A stretch of 64,000 nt of DNA from Dechloromonas aromatica (nom. nud.) (GCA_017848965.1 JAFIHA010000045.1:1-64000); one strand, 5' to 3'. Shown: positions 33,362-42,639, counted from the first letter of the stretch. Numbers and translations are program-made. The notes: generated by a model not told the origin, from the letters alone.

Positions 33362-34785
33362 ACGCGCTCGACAACGAACTGCTTGATCGCCGCGACGTCC
33401 GGGTCCATGACCACGACGTGCTGCTCCAGGTTCTCGATGCCGGCCAGTTCGGCCGGGCGCACCGGCTCGGTACCCAGCGCTTCGCGGATGGTTTCCTCGA
33501 ACTTGGCGGGCTGCGCGGTTTCCAGCACGATCATGGTCTGCCCCGGCTGGCGCTGTTCGAGCGCCACCTTGAGACCATCGGCGGTGTGCGTGTCGAGCAT
33601 CACGTTGTAACGCCCCTGGGCGTAGCGGATCGTGTTGATACGGTCGATGTGCGTGCTGCGCCCGGAAACGAAACCGAACTTCGGCAGGTCCTTCCAATAG
33701 ACGGTCGTGCTCAGGTCGAAAGCCTGGCCCTGGTCGACGCGCGACCAGAGATCGCGGATCACCACCGGGTCGCGACCGACCAGGTCGAAGACGAAGCGCT
33801 CGAAGTTGGAGGCCTTGGAAATATCCATCGACGGGCTCGACGTCACGCTGGTTTCCGCCGAAGTGCGCGGACGATAGACGCCGGTCTTGAAGAACTCGTC
33901 GAGGACGTCGTTCTCGTTGGTGGCGAGCACCAGTTTGGCGATCGGCAGACCCATCTGGCGGGCGATGTGACCGGCGCAGATGTTGCCGAAGTTGCCCGAC
34001 GGCACGCAGAACGACACCGTCTCGTCGTTCGATTGGGTAGCCAGGAAATAGCCCTGGAAGTAATAGACGATCTGCGCCGCGACACGCGCCCAGTTGATCG
34101 AATTGACGGCGCCGATCTTGTACTGCTTCTTGAACGCGGCGTCGTTGGAAACTGCCTTGACGATGTCCTGGGCGTCGTCGAACATGCCGCGCACGGCGAT
34201 GTTGAAGATGTTGGCGTCGGTCAGCGAGTACATCTGGGCGCGCTGGAAGGCGCTCATCTTGCCGTCCGGCGAGAGCATGAAGACCTTGACGTTGTGCTTG
34301 CCGCGCATCGCGTATTCGGCGGCCGAGCCGGTGTCGCCGGAAGTTGCGCCGAGGATGTTGATCGACTCGCCGCGTTTGTCCAGAACATACTCGAAGAGGT
34401 TGCCGAGCAACTGCATCGCCATGTCCTTGAAGGCGAGCGTCGGGCCGTTCGACAGTTCCTGCGTGTACAGGCCGTCTTCCAGTTGGGTCAGCGGCGTGAT
34501 CTCGGCGGCGTTGCCGCCGTTGCGGGTGAAGCGGTAGACGTCGGCGGTGTAGGTCCTGGCGACGATGGCCTTGAGGTCGGCAGCCGGGATGTCGGTGATG
34601 AACTTGGAGAGGATTTCAAACGCCAGGTCAGCGTAGGACAGTTGGCGCCAGGCGTCGAGTTCGGCGCGCGTCACCTGCGGATAGGTTTCGGGCAGATAAA
34701 GCCCGCCGTCCGGCGCCAGCCCGCCGAGGAGGATGTCGCAGAAAGCCTGGGGCGCGGACTGGCCGCGGGTCGAGATGTAGCGCAT
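33358..34785 (-). CDS. thrC: Threonine synthase
   Basis: 475 residues, the longer threonine synthase class. It converts O-phosphohomoserine to threonine with pyridoxal phosphate. It starts MRYISTRG, has the PLP lysine in TLAFKDMAMQ (Lys120), and the phosphate-binding NILGATSGDTGSAAEYA. In many betaproteobacteria thrC directly follows hom; here two other genes lie between them. Its stop overlaps the start of the methyltransferase gene. Confidence 0.97.
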   Translation of the reverse strand: MRYISTRGQSAPQAFCDILLGGLAPDGGLYLPETYPQVTRAELDAWRQLSYADLAFEILSKFITDIPAADLKAIVARTYTADVYRFTRNGGNAAEITPLTQLEDGLYTQELSNGPTLAFKDMAMQLLGNLFEYVLDKRGESINILGATSGDTGSAAEYAMRGKHNVKVFMLSPDGKMSAFQRAQMYSLTDANIFNIAVRGMFDDAQDIVKAVSNDAAFKKQYKIGAVNSINWARVAAQIVYYFQGYFLATQSNDETVSFCVPSGNFGNICAGHIARQMGLPIAKLVLATNENDVLDEFFKTGVYRPRTSAETSVTSSPSMDISKASNFERFVFDLVGRDPVVIRDLWSRVDQGQAFDLSTTVYWKDLPKFGFVSGRSTHIDRINTIRYAQGRYNVMLDTHTADGLKVALEQRQPGQTMIVLETAQPAKFEETIREALGTEPVRPAELAGIENLEQHVVVMDPDVAAIKQFVVERV

Positions 34786-34821
34786 GGCGTCGGAACCTGG
34801 AAAGCGGAAAAAACCGGGATT

Positions 34822-35946
34822 TTACCGCGTCGGGCGCGCGAAACGCATGGCCATGATGAGGCGCAGCACGAACCCGCCCAGCGCGCTGCCGACCAGAAGG
34901 CCGGCCGGCATGGCGGCGTCGGCGATGAAAGCGAGGCCGGCGGCGAAGAACAGCAGGCCGCGCCAGCGCCCGCCGACCGCCAGGCAGTCGCGCATCGCGT
35001 CGCGCGCCGGCGTACGCACGCCCGGGTGGCGCCAGACCGGCAGCAGTTGCGTCAGCGCCCCGCTCACCAGCGGCAGCAGGAAAGCCGCCGCCCAGGCCGC
35101 CAGCGTCGGCCGCGCGGCGATCAGGCCGGCGCCGTGCAAGGCACCGGCGAACAGGCAGAGCAACCAGCCACACACGGCCGCCAGCAGCGCCGCGACGGCG
35201 CCGTCGCCGAGCAGGGCAGCAGCCTTGAAACGGCGCAGCCAGTGGGCGACCAGCCCGAGCGCGAGAACGACCAGGATCGCCGCGCCGGCCACCGCCAGCG
35301 GCCAGTACAGCGCGCTACCGACCGCCAGCAGGAGAACGGCGGCGACTTGCGGCCACAGCCGGCGCCGCAGCCAGCCGGCGGCCTGGGGATCGGGCTGGCC
35401 GAGCGCGGTCGGCAGCAGCAGCGGCAAGGTGCCGAAAGCCGCCAGCCCGACCAGCCCCAGGGTATTGAGGTGCAGATGCAGGCGCCGCCAGCTCAGCCAG
35501 TGTTCCGGCCAGATTCCCATCGCCAGCACGGCGAGCAGCGCCGTCATCAGCAGCAGCACGGCCGCCGCGTACCAGCGCCAGCCGGGATGCGGCGTGCCGA
35601 GCGCGGCGCGCGCCCGGCGCAGGATCCAGGCGAGGAGCGCGGCGGCCAGTCCGAGATCGAGGCAAGCCGCAAGAAACACGGCCGGGTAAGGCAGGATGCC
35701 GAAAAAACCGGCCACGGCGAGCCCGCCGCTGGCCTGCGCCAGCCACGGCAGCCGCCGGATGGCGGCCGGGGCGTCGCCGGTGCGCGTCAGCACCGGCACG
35801 AAATGGATCATCGCCGCAAAGATCAGCGGCACGATGCCGCCGGCAAACGCCAGATGAGCCACCGCCGCCGGCGTGCCGACCCCGGCCGCGCCGACCAGCG
35901 CGGCGAGCACGAGGCAAAGCAGCGCAGCGACGGCGATCCGCGTCAA
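34822..35946 (-). CDS. Multi-pass membrane protein, NnrS-like / haem-copper oxidase subunit I-like
   Basis: 374 residues, nearly all hydrophobic, with about 11-12 predicted transmembrane helices rich in Ala/Leu. Conserved-looking His residues sit in helices (AVAHLAFAGG, AMIHFVPVL, LHLHLNTLG), as in NnrS and related haem/copper membrane proteins tied to nitric oxide metabolism; this assignment is by pattern. The predicted start is a TTG at 35946 overlapping the stop of the DUF2249 gene (TTGA), so the two genes form a coupled pair. DUF2249 proteins often neighbour denitrification genes, which supports the link to nitrogen oxides. Confidence 0.6.
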   Translation of the reverse strand: MTRIAVAALLCLVLAALVGAAGVGTPAAVAHLAFAGGIVPLIFAAMIHFVPVLTRTGDAPAAIRRLPWLAQASGGLAVAGFFGILPYPAVFLAACLDLGLAAALLAWILRRARAALGTPHPGWRWYAAAVLLLMTALLAVLAMGIWPEHWLSWRRLHLHLNTLGLVGLAAFGTLPLLLPTALGQPDPQAAGWLRRRLWPQVAAVLLLAVGSALYWPLAVAGAAILVVLALGLVAHWLRRFKAAALLGDGAVAALLAAVCGWLLCLFAGALHGAGLIAARPTLAAWAAAFLLPLVSGALTQLLPVWRHPGVRTPARDAMRDCLAVGGRWRGLLFFAAGLAFIADAAMPAGLLVGSALGGFVLRLIMAMRFARPTR

Positions 35947-36215
35947 CTGCCGAGCACCTTGAAATCGATGACGATGGCGCCCGGCTCGCGCTGGACGTAG
36001 GCGATCGCCACCTGCTCGCCGTAACGCTGCTGCATCTGGGCGAGCAGCGGCAGCGGGTCGTGGTCGTTGCAGAAACGCATCGTCTCGCCGGGCATCAGCG
36101 ACTCGAGCGCGCCGAAGATGGCGGCGTGGCGGAAACGCTTGGCGACGCCACGCGCATCGAAGGGGTAGAGGGCTTCCGGCGTGGGGTGGTCGCAGGCATG
36201 CAGGGTCTGGGTCAT
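35943..36215 (-). CDS. DUF2249 domain protein
   Basis: 90 residues. The domain is recognised from DARGVAKRFRHAAIFGALESL, then MRFCNDHDPLPLLAQMQQRYG and a C-terminal beta segment (VIDFKVLGS). DUF2249 proteins are small, TusA-like folds often found by nitric oxide or nitrite metabolism genes. The ATG at 36215 has AAGGAA upstream. It is translationally coupled to the membrane protein gene behind it. A possible FNR/Dnr-type box lies about 70 bases upstream. Confidence 0.8.
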   Translation of the reverse strand: MTQTLHACDHPTPEALYPFDARGVAKRFRHAAIFGALESLMPGETMRFCNDHDPLPLLAQMQQRYGEQVAIAYVQREPGAIVIDFKVLGS

Positions 36216-36285
36216 CGTGATTCCTTGATCAATAAGCCCTTGCGGGCGGGAATCCGCAGTCTGCCGGCCACAACGCACAATTTCC

Positions 36286-36299
36286 TTGATCCATATCGC
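36286..36299. promoter_or_regulatory. Possible FNR/Dnr-type box upstream of the DUF2249 gene
   Basis: TTGATCCATATCGC matches the TTGAT-N4-ATCAA consensus at 8 of 10 positions. It is centred about 77 bases before the DUF2249 start. CRP/FNR-family regulators (Fnr, Dnr, NnrR) bind such sites at low oxygen or with nitric oxide. A single imperfect match is weak evidence by itself. Confidence 0.4.
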
Positions 36300-36314
36300 C
36301 ATCGCCAGAAAGAC

Positions 36315-36336
36315 AAAGGGGGCCGCAGCCCCCTTT
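36315..36336 (-). terminator. Rho-independent terminator after hom
   Basis: Nine-base stem AAAGGGGGC / GCCCCCTTT with a CGCA loop, 22 bases past the hom stop on the minus strand, ending in TTT and then a T-rich stretch. It separates alaA-hom from the DUF2249 pair and thrC, so thrC needs another promoter or readthrough. Confidence 0.75.
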
Positions 36337-36357
36337 CTCGCCCTGACGGATTTCAGC

Positions 36358-37668
36358 TTACTGCAGTTCTTCCAGGCGGATGCGCTTGACCTGGCCCTTG
36401 ACCGCGGCCAGCGCCTCGACCTTGGCGATTGCGGCGAGCGCGGCGCTCTCGCTGCAGACGTGGGTGAGGATGATGATGTCGGTCTCGCCCTCGCCTTCTT
36501 CCGGCTCGCGCTGCAGCATGGCGTCGATCGAGATGCCGTGGTCGGCGAGGATACGGGTGACGTCGGCGAGCACGCCGGCCTTGTCCTCGACGCGCAGGCG
36601 CAGGTAGTTGCCGGTCTCGATCTCGCTCATCGGCAGAATCGGCAGCTTGGACATCGCGTTCGGCTGGAAAGCCAGGTGCGGCACGCGGTGTTCCGGGTCG
36701 GCGGTGGCCAGGCGGGTGACGTCGACCAGGTCGGCGATCACTGCCGAAGCGGTCGGCTCGGCGCCGGCGCCCTTGCCGTAGTAGAGCGTGGTGCCGACGG
36801 CGTCGCCCTTGACGACGACGGCGTTCATCGCGCCCTCGACGTTGGCGATCAGGCGCTTGGCCGGGATCAGCGTCGGATGCACGCGCAGTTCGATGCCCTG
36901 CTCGCGGCGCTTGGCGATGCCGAGCAGCTTGATCCGGTAGCCGAGCTGTTCGGCGTACTTGATGTCGGAGGCTTCGAGCTTGGTGATGCCCTCGACGTGT
37001 GCCTTGTCGAACTGCACCGGGATGCCGTAGGCGATCGAGGCGATCAGCGTCGCCTTGTGCGCGGCGTCGACGCCTTCGATGTCGAAGGTCGGATCGGCCT
37101 CGGCATAACCCAGGCGCTGCGCCTCGGCGAGCACGTCGGCGAAGGACAGGCCCTTGTCGCGCATCTCGGAGAGGATGAAATTGGTGGTGCCGTTGATGAT
37201 GCCGGCCGCCCATTCGATGCGATTGGCGGTGAGGCCTTCGCGCAGCGCCTTGATGATCGGGATGCCGCCGGCGACGGCAGCTTCGAAGGCGACCATGACG
37301 CCCTTCTCCTGGGCGGCGGTGAAGATCTCGGTGCCATGCACGGCGAGCAGCGCCTTGTTGGCGGTGACGACATGCTTGCCGGCGGCGATCGCCTGCATCA
37401 CCAGTTCCTTGGCAACACCGTAGCCGCCGATCAGTTCGACGATGATGTCGATTTCCGGATCGTTGACCAGGGCGAAGGCATCGTCGGTGACGCGGGCTTC
37501 GCCGCCGGTCACCTGACGGGCCAGTTCGACGTTCTTGTCGGCCACGGCGGTAATTCGAATCGGCCGGCCGGCGCGGCGGGTGATTTCTTCCGCGTTGCGC
37601 TTGAGAACGGTCCAGGTGCCACCGCCGACGGTGCCGATGCCGATAAGGCCAACATTGATGGGTTTCAT
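36358..37668 (-). CDS. hom: Homoserine dehydrogenase
   Basis: 436 residues. It reduces aspartate semialdehyde to homoserine. The NAD(P)-binding N-terminus is INVGLIGIGTVGGGTW; the catalytic region has AAGIINGTTNFILSEM and DVEG-like FDIEGVDAAHK. The last ~80 residues are an ACT domain (YLRLRVEDKAGVLADVTRIL), which gives feedback control by threonine. It starts three bases after alaA ends, so alaA-hom is one unit, closed by a terminator. Confidence 0.98.
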   Translation of the reverse strand: MKPINVGLIGIGTVGGGTWTVLKRNAEEITRRAGRPIRITAVADKNVELARQVTGGEARVTDDAFALVNDPEIDIIVELIGGYGVAKELVMQAIAAGKHVVTANKALLAVHGTEIFTAAQEKGVMVAFEAAVAGGIPIIKALREGLTANRIEWAAGIINGTTNFILSEMRDKGLSFADVLAEAQRLGYAEADPTFDIEGVDAAHKATLIASIAYGIPVQFDKAHVEGITKLEASDIKYAEQLGYRIKLLGIAKRREQGIELRVHPTLIPAKRLIANVEGAMNAVVVKGDAVGTTLYYGKGAGAEPTASAVIADLVDVTRLATADPEHRVPHLAFQPNAMSKLPILPMSEIETGNYLRLRVEDKAGVLADVTRILADHGISIDAMLQREPEEGEGETDIIILTHVCSESAALAAIAKVEALAAVKGQVKRIRLEELQ

Positions 37669-37671
37669 AGG

Positions 37672-38919
37672 TCAGTCTTTGTTGATGAGGTGATTGGTGT
37701 TGTGACGTTTGCGATAGTTTTCGAGGAAGCGGGCAAGGCGGCCGACCGCTTCCTTGAGGTCATCCTCGTGCGGCAGGAAGACGAGGCGGAAATGGTCCGG
37801 ATGCGGCCAGTTGAAGCCGGTGCCCTGGACCAGCAGCACTTTTTCTTCCTGCAGCAGTTCGGCGATGAACTGCTGGTCGTTCTTGATCGGGTAGATCTTG
37901 GGATCGAGCTTCGGGAACATGTACAGCGTCGCCTTCGGCTTGACGCAGGAAACCCCCGGAATCGCGTTGATCAGCTGGTGGGCGACGTCGCGCTGGCGGC
38001 GCATGCGCCCGCCCTCGCCGACCAGGTCGTCGATGCTCTGGTAACCGCCGAGCGCGGTCTGGATGCCGTGCTGGCCGGGCGCATTGGCGCACAGGCGCAT
38101 CGAGGCGAGGATGTCGAGGCCTTCGATGTAGTCCTTGGCATGCCGCTTGTCGCCGGAAACCACCATCCAGCCGGCGCGATAGCCGCAGGAGCGATAGTTT
38201 TTCGACAGCCCGTTGAAGGTGATGGTCAGCACGTCGTCGGAGAGCGCGGCGATCGAGGTGTGCTTGACGCCGTCGTAGAGCACCTTGTCGTAGACTTCGT
38301 CGGCGTAGATGATCAGGTGGTGCTCGCGGGCGATGGCGATGATCTCGTGCAGCAGGTCATCCGGGTACAACGCGCCGGTCGGGTTGTTCGGGTTGATGAT
38401 GACGATGGCGCGGGTGTTCTTGTTGATCTTGCTGCGGATGTCGTCAAGGTCGGGCAGCCAGCCTTTTTCCTCGTCGCACAGGTAATGCACCGGCTTGCCG
38501 CCGGACAGGCTGATCGCCGCCGTCCACAGCGGGTAGTCGGGCGCCGGCACCAGCACTTCGTCGCCGGCGTCGAGCAGCGCGTTCATCGCCATCACGATCA
38601 GCTCGGAAACGCCGTTGCCAACGTAGATGTCTTCCAGCGTCACACCCTTGATGCCCTTCTGCTGGGTGTAGTGCATGATCGCCTTGCGCGCCGCGAAGAT
38701 GCCCTTCGAATCCGTGTAGCCGGCCGCGTTGGGCAGGTTGCGGATGATGTCCTGCTGGATTTCCTCGGGCGAATCGAAACCGAAGGCGGCAAGGTTGCCG
38801 ATGTTCAGCTTGATGATCTTGTGGCCCTCTTCCTCCATCTGCTTGGCCATCTGCAGCACGGGGCCGCGGATGTCATAGCAGACGTTGGCGAGTTTGGCGG
38901 ATTTCTTGACGTGCTTCAT
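37672..38919 (-). CDS. alaA: Alanine/glutamate-pyruvate aminotransferase, AlaA-like
   Basis: 415 residues, PLP fold type I aminotransferase. The PLP lysine is Lys240 in FNGLSKNYRS; INPNNPTGALYP and YADEVYDKVLYD are the other class signatures. The N-terminal YDIRGPVLQMAKQME matches AlaA (YfbQ), which transaminates pyruvate with glutamate to make alanine. Linkage to hom is common in betaproteobacteria. It diverges from the Mth938-like gene across a 71-base promoter region. Confidence 0.93.
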   Translation of the reverse strand: MKHVKKSAKLANVCYDIRGPVLQMAKQMEEEGHKIIKLNIGNLAAFGFDSPEEIQQDIIRNLPNAAGYTDSKGIFAARKAIMHYTQQKGIKGVTLEDIYVGNGVSELIVMAMNALLDAGDEVLVPAPDYPLWTAAISLSGGKPVHYLCDEEKGWLPDLDDIRSKINKNTRAIVIINPNNPTGALYPDDLLHEIIAIAREHHLIIYADEVYDKVLYDGVKHTSIAALSDDVLTITFNGLSKNYRSCGYRAGWMVVSGDKRHAKDYIEGLDILASMRLCANAPGQHGIQTALGGYQSIDDLVGEGGRMRRQRDVAHQLINAIPGVSCVKPKATLYMFPKLDPKIYPIKNDQQFIAELLQEEKVLLVQGTGFNWPHPDHFRLVFLPHEDDLKEAVGRLARFLENYRKRHNTNHLINKD

Positions 38920-38934
38920 GGGAGAATGTCCGGA

Positions 38935-38962
38935 TTGGCGGCGTTTTGGCCAAAGGTATAAT
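38935..38962 (+). promoter_or_regulatory. Sigma-70 promoter of the Mth938-like gene
   Basis: TTGGCG, 16 bases, then a perfect TATAAT at 38957-38962. The predicted transcript starts about 38969, some 22 bases before the GTG at 38991. This rules out the upstream in-frame TTG at 38946 as start. Confidence 0.65.
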
Positions 38963-38990
38963 CCTACTATTACGTTTGCTGCACCGCAAA

Positions 38991-39362
38991 GTGAAACTCC
39001 ATATCACCCCGAATGCCGGACTCAACCTGTTTACCGCCTATGGCGACGACTACGTTGCGGTCAACCACGAAAAACACCGGAGCAGCCTGATCGTGCTGCC
39101 AGACCGCCTGCTCGCCGCGTGGACCAGCGCCAGTGTCGGTAGCCTGCAGGAAGCCGACATGCAGACCCTGCTTGGTCTGGGTGTCGAGGTGGTCCTGCTC
39201 GGCACCGGCAAGCGACTGCGCTTTCCGGCGTCGGCGTTGATGCGCCCGTTCGCGCCAGCCGGCATCGGCCTCGAAGTCATGGATCTGCAGGCTGCCTGCC
39301 GGACCTACAACATTCTCGCCAGCGAAGGCCGCAAGGTAGCGGCCGCCCTGCTCTTCGACTGA
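38991..39362 (+). CDS. Mth938-like (DUF498) domain protein
   Basis: 123 residues. The family is recognised from the N-terminal KLHITPNAGLNLFTAYGDDY, the SLIVLPD segment, EVVLLGTGKRLRFP and the C-terminal GLEVMDLQAACRTYNILASE. Homologues include human NDUFAF3, an assembly factor for respiratory complex I; the bacterial role is not settled. The GTG start is chosen because the promoter lies between it and the earlier TTG. It overlaps nothing and ends four bases from the convergent GGDEF-EAL gene. Confidence 0.85.
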   Translation: MKLHITPNAGLNLFTAYGDDYVAVNHEKHRSSLIVLPDRLLAAWTSASVGSLQEADMQTLLGLGVEVVLLGTGKRLRFPASALMRPFAPAGIGLEVMDLQAACRTYNILASEGRKVAAALLFD

Positions 39363-39366
39363 TCGC

Positions 39367-41445
39367 CTAGCTGTCGCTCTTACCGAGCGTCGCCAGCAGC
39401 ATCGCCATCACCCCGGCGGCATCGCGGGCCGCCGCAAAATCAGCCGGCGGACCGAACAGGAAGCCCTGTGCGGCATCGCAGCCCATATCGCGCAGCAGGG
39501 CAAGCTGCGTCGCTGTTTCAACGCCTTCGGCAACCACGCGTGCTCCGAGCCGCCGACCGAAGGCGACGAGCGCCGCGACCAGTTCGTGGATCGCCCGGTT
39601 GCCGACGATTTCGCTGACGAAAGAGCGGTCGATCTTGATCGTGTCCAGCGGCAACTGGGCCAGCAAGGCAAACGAGCAGTAGCCGGCGCCGAACTCGTCG
39701 AGCGAGAATCGACAGCCGGCGTCGGCCAGTCGCGAGAGGGTTTCCATCGCCTGCGGATTGCCGCCCAGCGCCAGCTCGGTCGACTCGAAGGTGATGTTGT
39801 GCGGCGGCACGCCGACTTCGGTCAGAGTATCGAGCAGCCGCTCGACGGCATCCGGATCGGCCAGTTGCCGGGGGGACAGGTCGATCACCAGACCGAATTC
39901 CCCATTGCCGCCCTTCAGCGCGGCAGCGGCCTCGGCCAGGGCGCGTCGACCGAGCTCCGGCATGATGCCGATCGACTCGGCAACTTCCAGAAAGCGCCCG
40001 GCGTCGAGCAGACCGAACTCGGGATGCTGGAAGCGCAACAGAGCCTCGACGTACTCCACTTGTCCCGTAGTCAGTGAAATTTCCGGCAGATAGAGCAGGC
40101 TGTAACGCCAGTTTTCCAGCCCCTCGCGTAACTCGCGCTCCATGTCGAAGCGGCTCCCCCCCGGCAGCGAGGTCGGACGGAAAAAACGGCAGTTGCCCCG
40201 GCCCTCCGCCTTGGCTTCATACAGGGCAGTATCGGCGGCGGCCAGCAGTTCGTCCGGCTGCTCGGCATCGTCGGGATAGATGGCGATACCGATGCTGGCG
40301 CCAATCTGCAGGCTGTGTCCAGCAACACCGATCGGCGACGCAAGCTCTTCCAGGAGCTTGCTGCAGACACTGCGCAAGCCATCGACACCGTCATGCTCCT
40401 CGACCAGCAGTACAAACTCGTCGCCGCCCCGGCGACTGACGGTATCGGTTTGGCGCAGACACTGCAGCATGCGGCGGGCGGTCACCTGCAAAACCTGGTC
40501 GCCGATGGCGTGCCCCCAGGTGTCGTTGACCTCCTTGAACAGGTCGAGGTCGAGGTAAAGCACCGCCAGCTTGTGCCGGTAGCGCTGGGCACGGGCGATG
40601 GCGCGCTGCAGGCGGTCCTCGAACAGGACCCGGTTGGGCAATCCGGTCAGGCTGTCGAAATGCGCCAGGCGACGAATCCGCTCTTCTTCCCGCTTGCGTT
40701 CGGTGATGTCCGAAATCAACCCGACATAGCGCCGGGTTCGCCGTCCGTCGCCATTGACGGCGACGATCGACAACCACTCCTCGTACAGGCTGCCATCGCG
40801 CCGACGGTTGGTCAGTTCGCCGGACCAGCGGCCGTGATGGAGGAGACTCTCCCACATCGCGCGAAAAAATTCGGGACCATGCCGACCGGAAGACAGGATG
40901 CGCGTCCGCCGGCCGATGATATCGCGCGGCCGGTAACCGGTAAGCACGGTAAATGCCGGATTGACGGCGAGCACCCGGGTTTCCTCGTCGGTCACCAGGA
41001 TGCCTTCATTGGCTGCCTCGAAGACCATCTGTGCCAGTTTGCGTTCGATCGTCCGCTCCCGGTGACGGGCGCAACGCTGCAAGGCTTCCAGCAGTTGCGC
41101 CGGATCAGGCGGCATTGTCAGATAGGCGTCGATTCCCTCGCGGATGACACGGTCGAGCAAGGCGAGATTGGCCGCTGACGTGGTGACGATCACCGCGACA
41201 TCTGCGTCGAGTTGCCGCGCTTTGTCGCACAGCGCCAAGCCGTCCCCATCCGGAAGCATCTCGGCGACGAAGATGATATCTGGCTCAACTGTCGCGCAGT
41301 CGGCGAGACTAGCGTCGATGGTGTCGGCAAGCGAGATTTCACGGACATGCGCGACAACGCAATCGCTCAGCGCCTGACGCCGGGCGGCATCGCCATCGAC
41401 GATCAGGACACGCAAGGACGCGAGATCAACAGACGATTCCGGCAT
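39367..41445 (-). CDS. REC-PAS-GGDEF-EAL cyclic-di-GMP protein with degenerate REC and EAL
   Basis: 692 residues. Domains: receiver-like (about 10-125), PAS (about 140-265), GGDEF (about 275-430) and EAL (about 455-690). The diguanylate cyclase motif RRGGDEF (340-344) is intact. In the receiver the phosphoacceptor Asp is Ala61 (IIFVAEMLP), so it cannot be phosphorylated there. In the EAL domain EALLRF (467-469), the Lys (TIKIDRSF), VVAEGVET and AAQGF are kept, but the metal-site Asn is Asp (VIDLSPRQL) and the DDFG pair is DEFG, so phosphodiesterase activity may be weak or lost. It is likely a cyclase. The ATG at 41445 is chosen; a TTG at 41499 is in frame. The 186-base gap to galE holds only short palindromes. 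Confidence 0.87.
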   Translation of the reverse strand: MPESSVDLASLRVLIVDGDAARRQALSDCVVAHVREISLADTIDASLADCATVEPDIIFVAEMLPDGDGLALCDKARQLDADVAVIVTTSAANLALLDRVIREGIDAYLTMPPDPAQLLEALQRCARHRERTIERKLAQMVFEAANEGILVTDEETRVLAVNPAFTVLTGYRPRDIIGRRTRILSSGRHGPEFFRAMWESLLHHGRWSGELTNRRRDGSLYEEWLSIVAVNGDGRRTRRYVGLISDITERKREEERIRRLAHFDSLTGLPNRVLFEDRLQRAIARAQRYRHKLAVLYLDLDLFKEVNDTWGHAIGDQVLQVTARRMLQCLRQTDTVSRRGGDEFVLLVEEHDGVDGLRSVCSKLLEELASPIGVAGHSLQIGASIGIAIYPDDAEQPDELLAAADTALYEAKAEGRGNCRFFRPTSLPGGSRFDMERELREGLENWRYSLLYLPEISLTTGQVEYVEALLRFQHPEFGLLDAGRFLEVAESIGIMPELGRRALAEAAAALKGGNGEFGLVIDLSPRQLADPDAVERLLDTLTEVGVPPHNITFESTELALGGNPQAMETLSRLADAGCRFSLDEFGAGYCSFALLAQLPLDTIKIDRSFVSEIVGNRAIHELVAALVAFGRRLGARVVAEGVETATQLALLRDMGCDAAQGFLFGPPADFAAARDAAGVMAMLLATLGKSDS

Positions 41446-41567
41446 CACCGAAGTCAACGCGCGCCGGCAAAAGCAGCGGAGGCACCGCCGGAGAAACAAG
41501 GGAAGGAATCAGTCGCCAGACAGGACAAGGGGGCTTCCGGATCGCATAAATGAATCGCGGAATTTAC

Positions 41568-41621
41568 CCGCTAGCGGCCAAAAAACCTATACAACCTAGG
41601 TCATACCCGCCTTCCGGCGGG
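41568..41621. other. Short palindromes between galE and the GGDEF-EAL gene
   Basis: This gap carries a perfect 10-base palindrome CCGCTAGCGG (41568-41577), an AT-rich stretch, ACCTAGGT, and a 6-base stem CCCGCC / GGCGGG with a TTCC loop (41606-41621) 10 bases from the galE stop. The last could help end the galE transcript. No gene is visible here. Confidence 0.35.
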
Positions 41622-41631
41622 GAATCCGGGT

Positions 41632-42639
41632 TTACATCAGGCCTTGCGGGTTGTTCGCTTGCCAGCGCCAGACATCCTCGCACATTGCCGCCAGATCGCG
41701 GGTTGCCCGCCAACCCAGCTGTGCTTCCGCATTGGCCGGATCGGCATAGCAACTGGCAATGTCACCCGGCCGACGCCCGGCGATCCGGTACGGCACCGGC
41801 CTTCCGCTCGCCTTCTCGAAGGCCCGGAGCATTTCCAGCACGCTGTACCCCCTGCCGGTCCCCAAGTTGACCGTCAACTCACCTGGCGCACGCGCCAGGG
41901 CATCGAGGGCCGCGAGATGACCGAGGGCGAGGTCGACAACGTGGATGTAATCGCGCACGCCGGTGCCGTCAGGTGTCGGATAGTCGTTGCCAAAAACTGC
42001 CAGTTCCGGACGCAAACCAACGGCGACCTGCGAAATGAAAGGCATCAGGTTGTTGGGAATGCCGTTCGGACTCTCGCCGATCAGGCCGCTGGGATGGGCG
42101 CCGACCGGGTTGAAATAGCGCAGCATGGCAACGCGCCAGGAAGGATCGGCGCATAGCATGTCGCGCAGGATCTCCTCGACCATCAGCTTGCTGCGCCCGT
42201 AAGGATTGGTCGCCTGCAGCGGAAAATCCTCGCGGATCGGCACCGTGTGCGGATCGCCATAGACCGTCGCCGACGAACTGAAGACCAGCTTGCGTACCCC
42301 GGCGTCGGCCATGGCCCGGAACAGGCAAAGGCTGCCGCTGACGTTGTTGTCGTAATAGGCGAGCGGTTTCTCCACCGATTCGCCGACCGCCTTGAAACCG
42401 GCAAAATGGACCACCGACTCGATCGGGTTTTCGGCAAACAGACGCGCCAGCAGGACCTGATCCCGGATATCGCCCTGCACGAAAGCCGGCCGTCGGCCAC
42501 AGATGGTTTCGATCCGATCGAGCACCCGCAGGCTGCTGTTGCTCAGATTGTCGAGAATCAGCACCGATTCGCCGCGACTGAGCAGTTCAACGACAGTGTG
42601 CGAGCCGATGTAGCCGGCGCCTCCGGTGACCAGAATCAT
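41632..42639 (-). CDS. galE: UDP-glucose 4-epimerase
   Basis: 335 residues, a short-chain dehydrogenase-type epimerase that interconverts UDP-glucose and UDP-galactose. NAD-binding GGAGYIGSH at the N-terminus, [10 protein letters not shown], the catalytic [10 protein letters not shown] and NPYGRSK (Tyr-x-x-x-Lys) are all present. The ATG at 42639 matches the family start. It follows the hybrid kinase gene by 22 bases on the same strand, an unusual pairing that suggests cotranscription. Confidence 0.96.
   Translation of the reverse strand: MILVTGGAGYIGSHTVVELLSRGESVLILDNLSNSSLRVLDRIETICGRRPAFVQGDIRDQVLLARLFAENPIESVVHFAGFKAVGESVEKPLAYYDNNVSGSLCLFRAMADAGVRKLVFSSSATVYGDPHTVPIREDFPLQATNPYGRSKLMVEEILRDMLCADPSWRVAMLRYFNPVGAHPSGLIGESPNGIPNNLMPFISQVAVGLRPELAVFGNDYPTPDGTGVRDYIHVVDLALGHLAALDALARAPGELTVNLGTGRGYSVLEMLRAFEKASGRPVPYRIAGRRPGDIASCYADPANAEAQLGWRATRDLAAMCEDVWRWQANNPQGLM

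Noticed and set aside
33418..36000. Plus-strand open frame of 860 codons over thrC and the membrane gene
   Set aside because: No recognisable domain; it mirrors two well supported minus-strand genes and its second half is low-complexity Gln/Arg/Pro.
41568..41621. Possible mobile-element ends or attachment site between galE and the GGDEF-EAL gene
   Set aside because: Only short unrelated palindromes; no paired terminal repeat, target duplication or transposase nearby.
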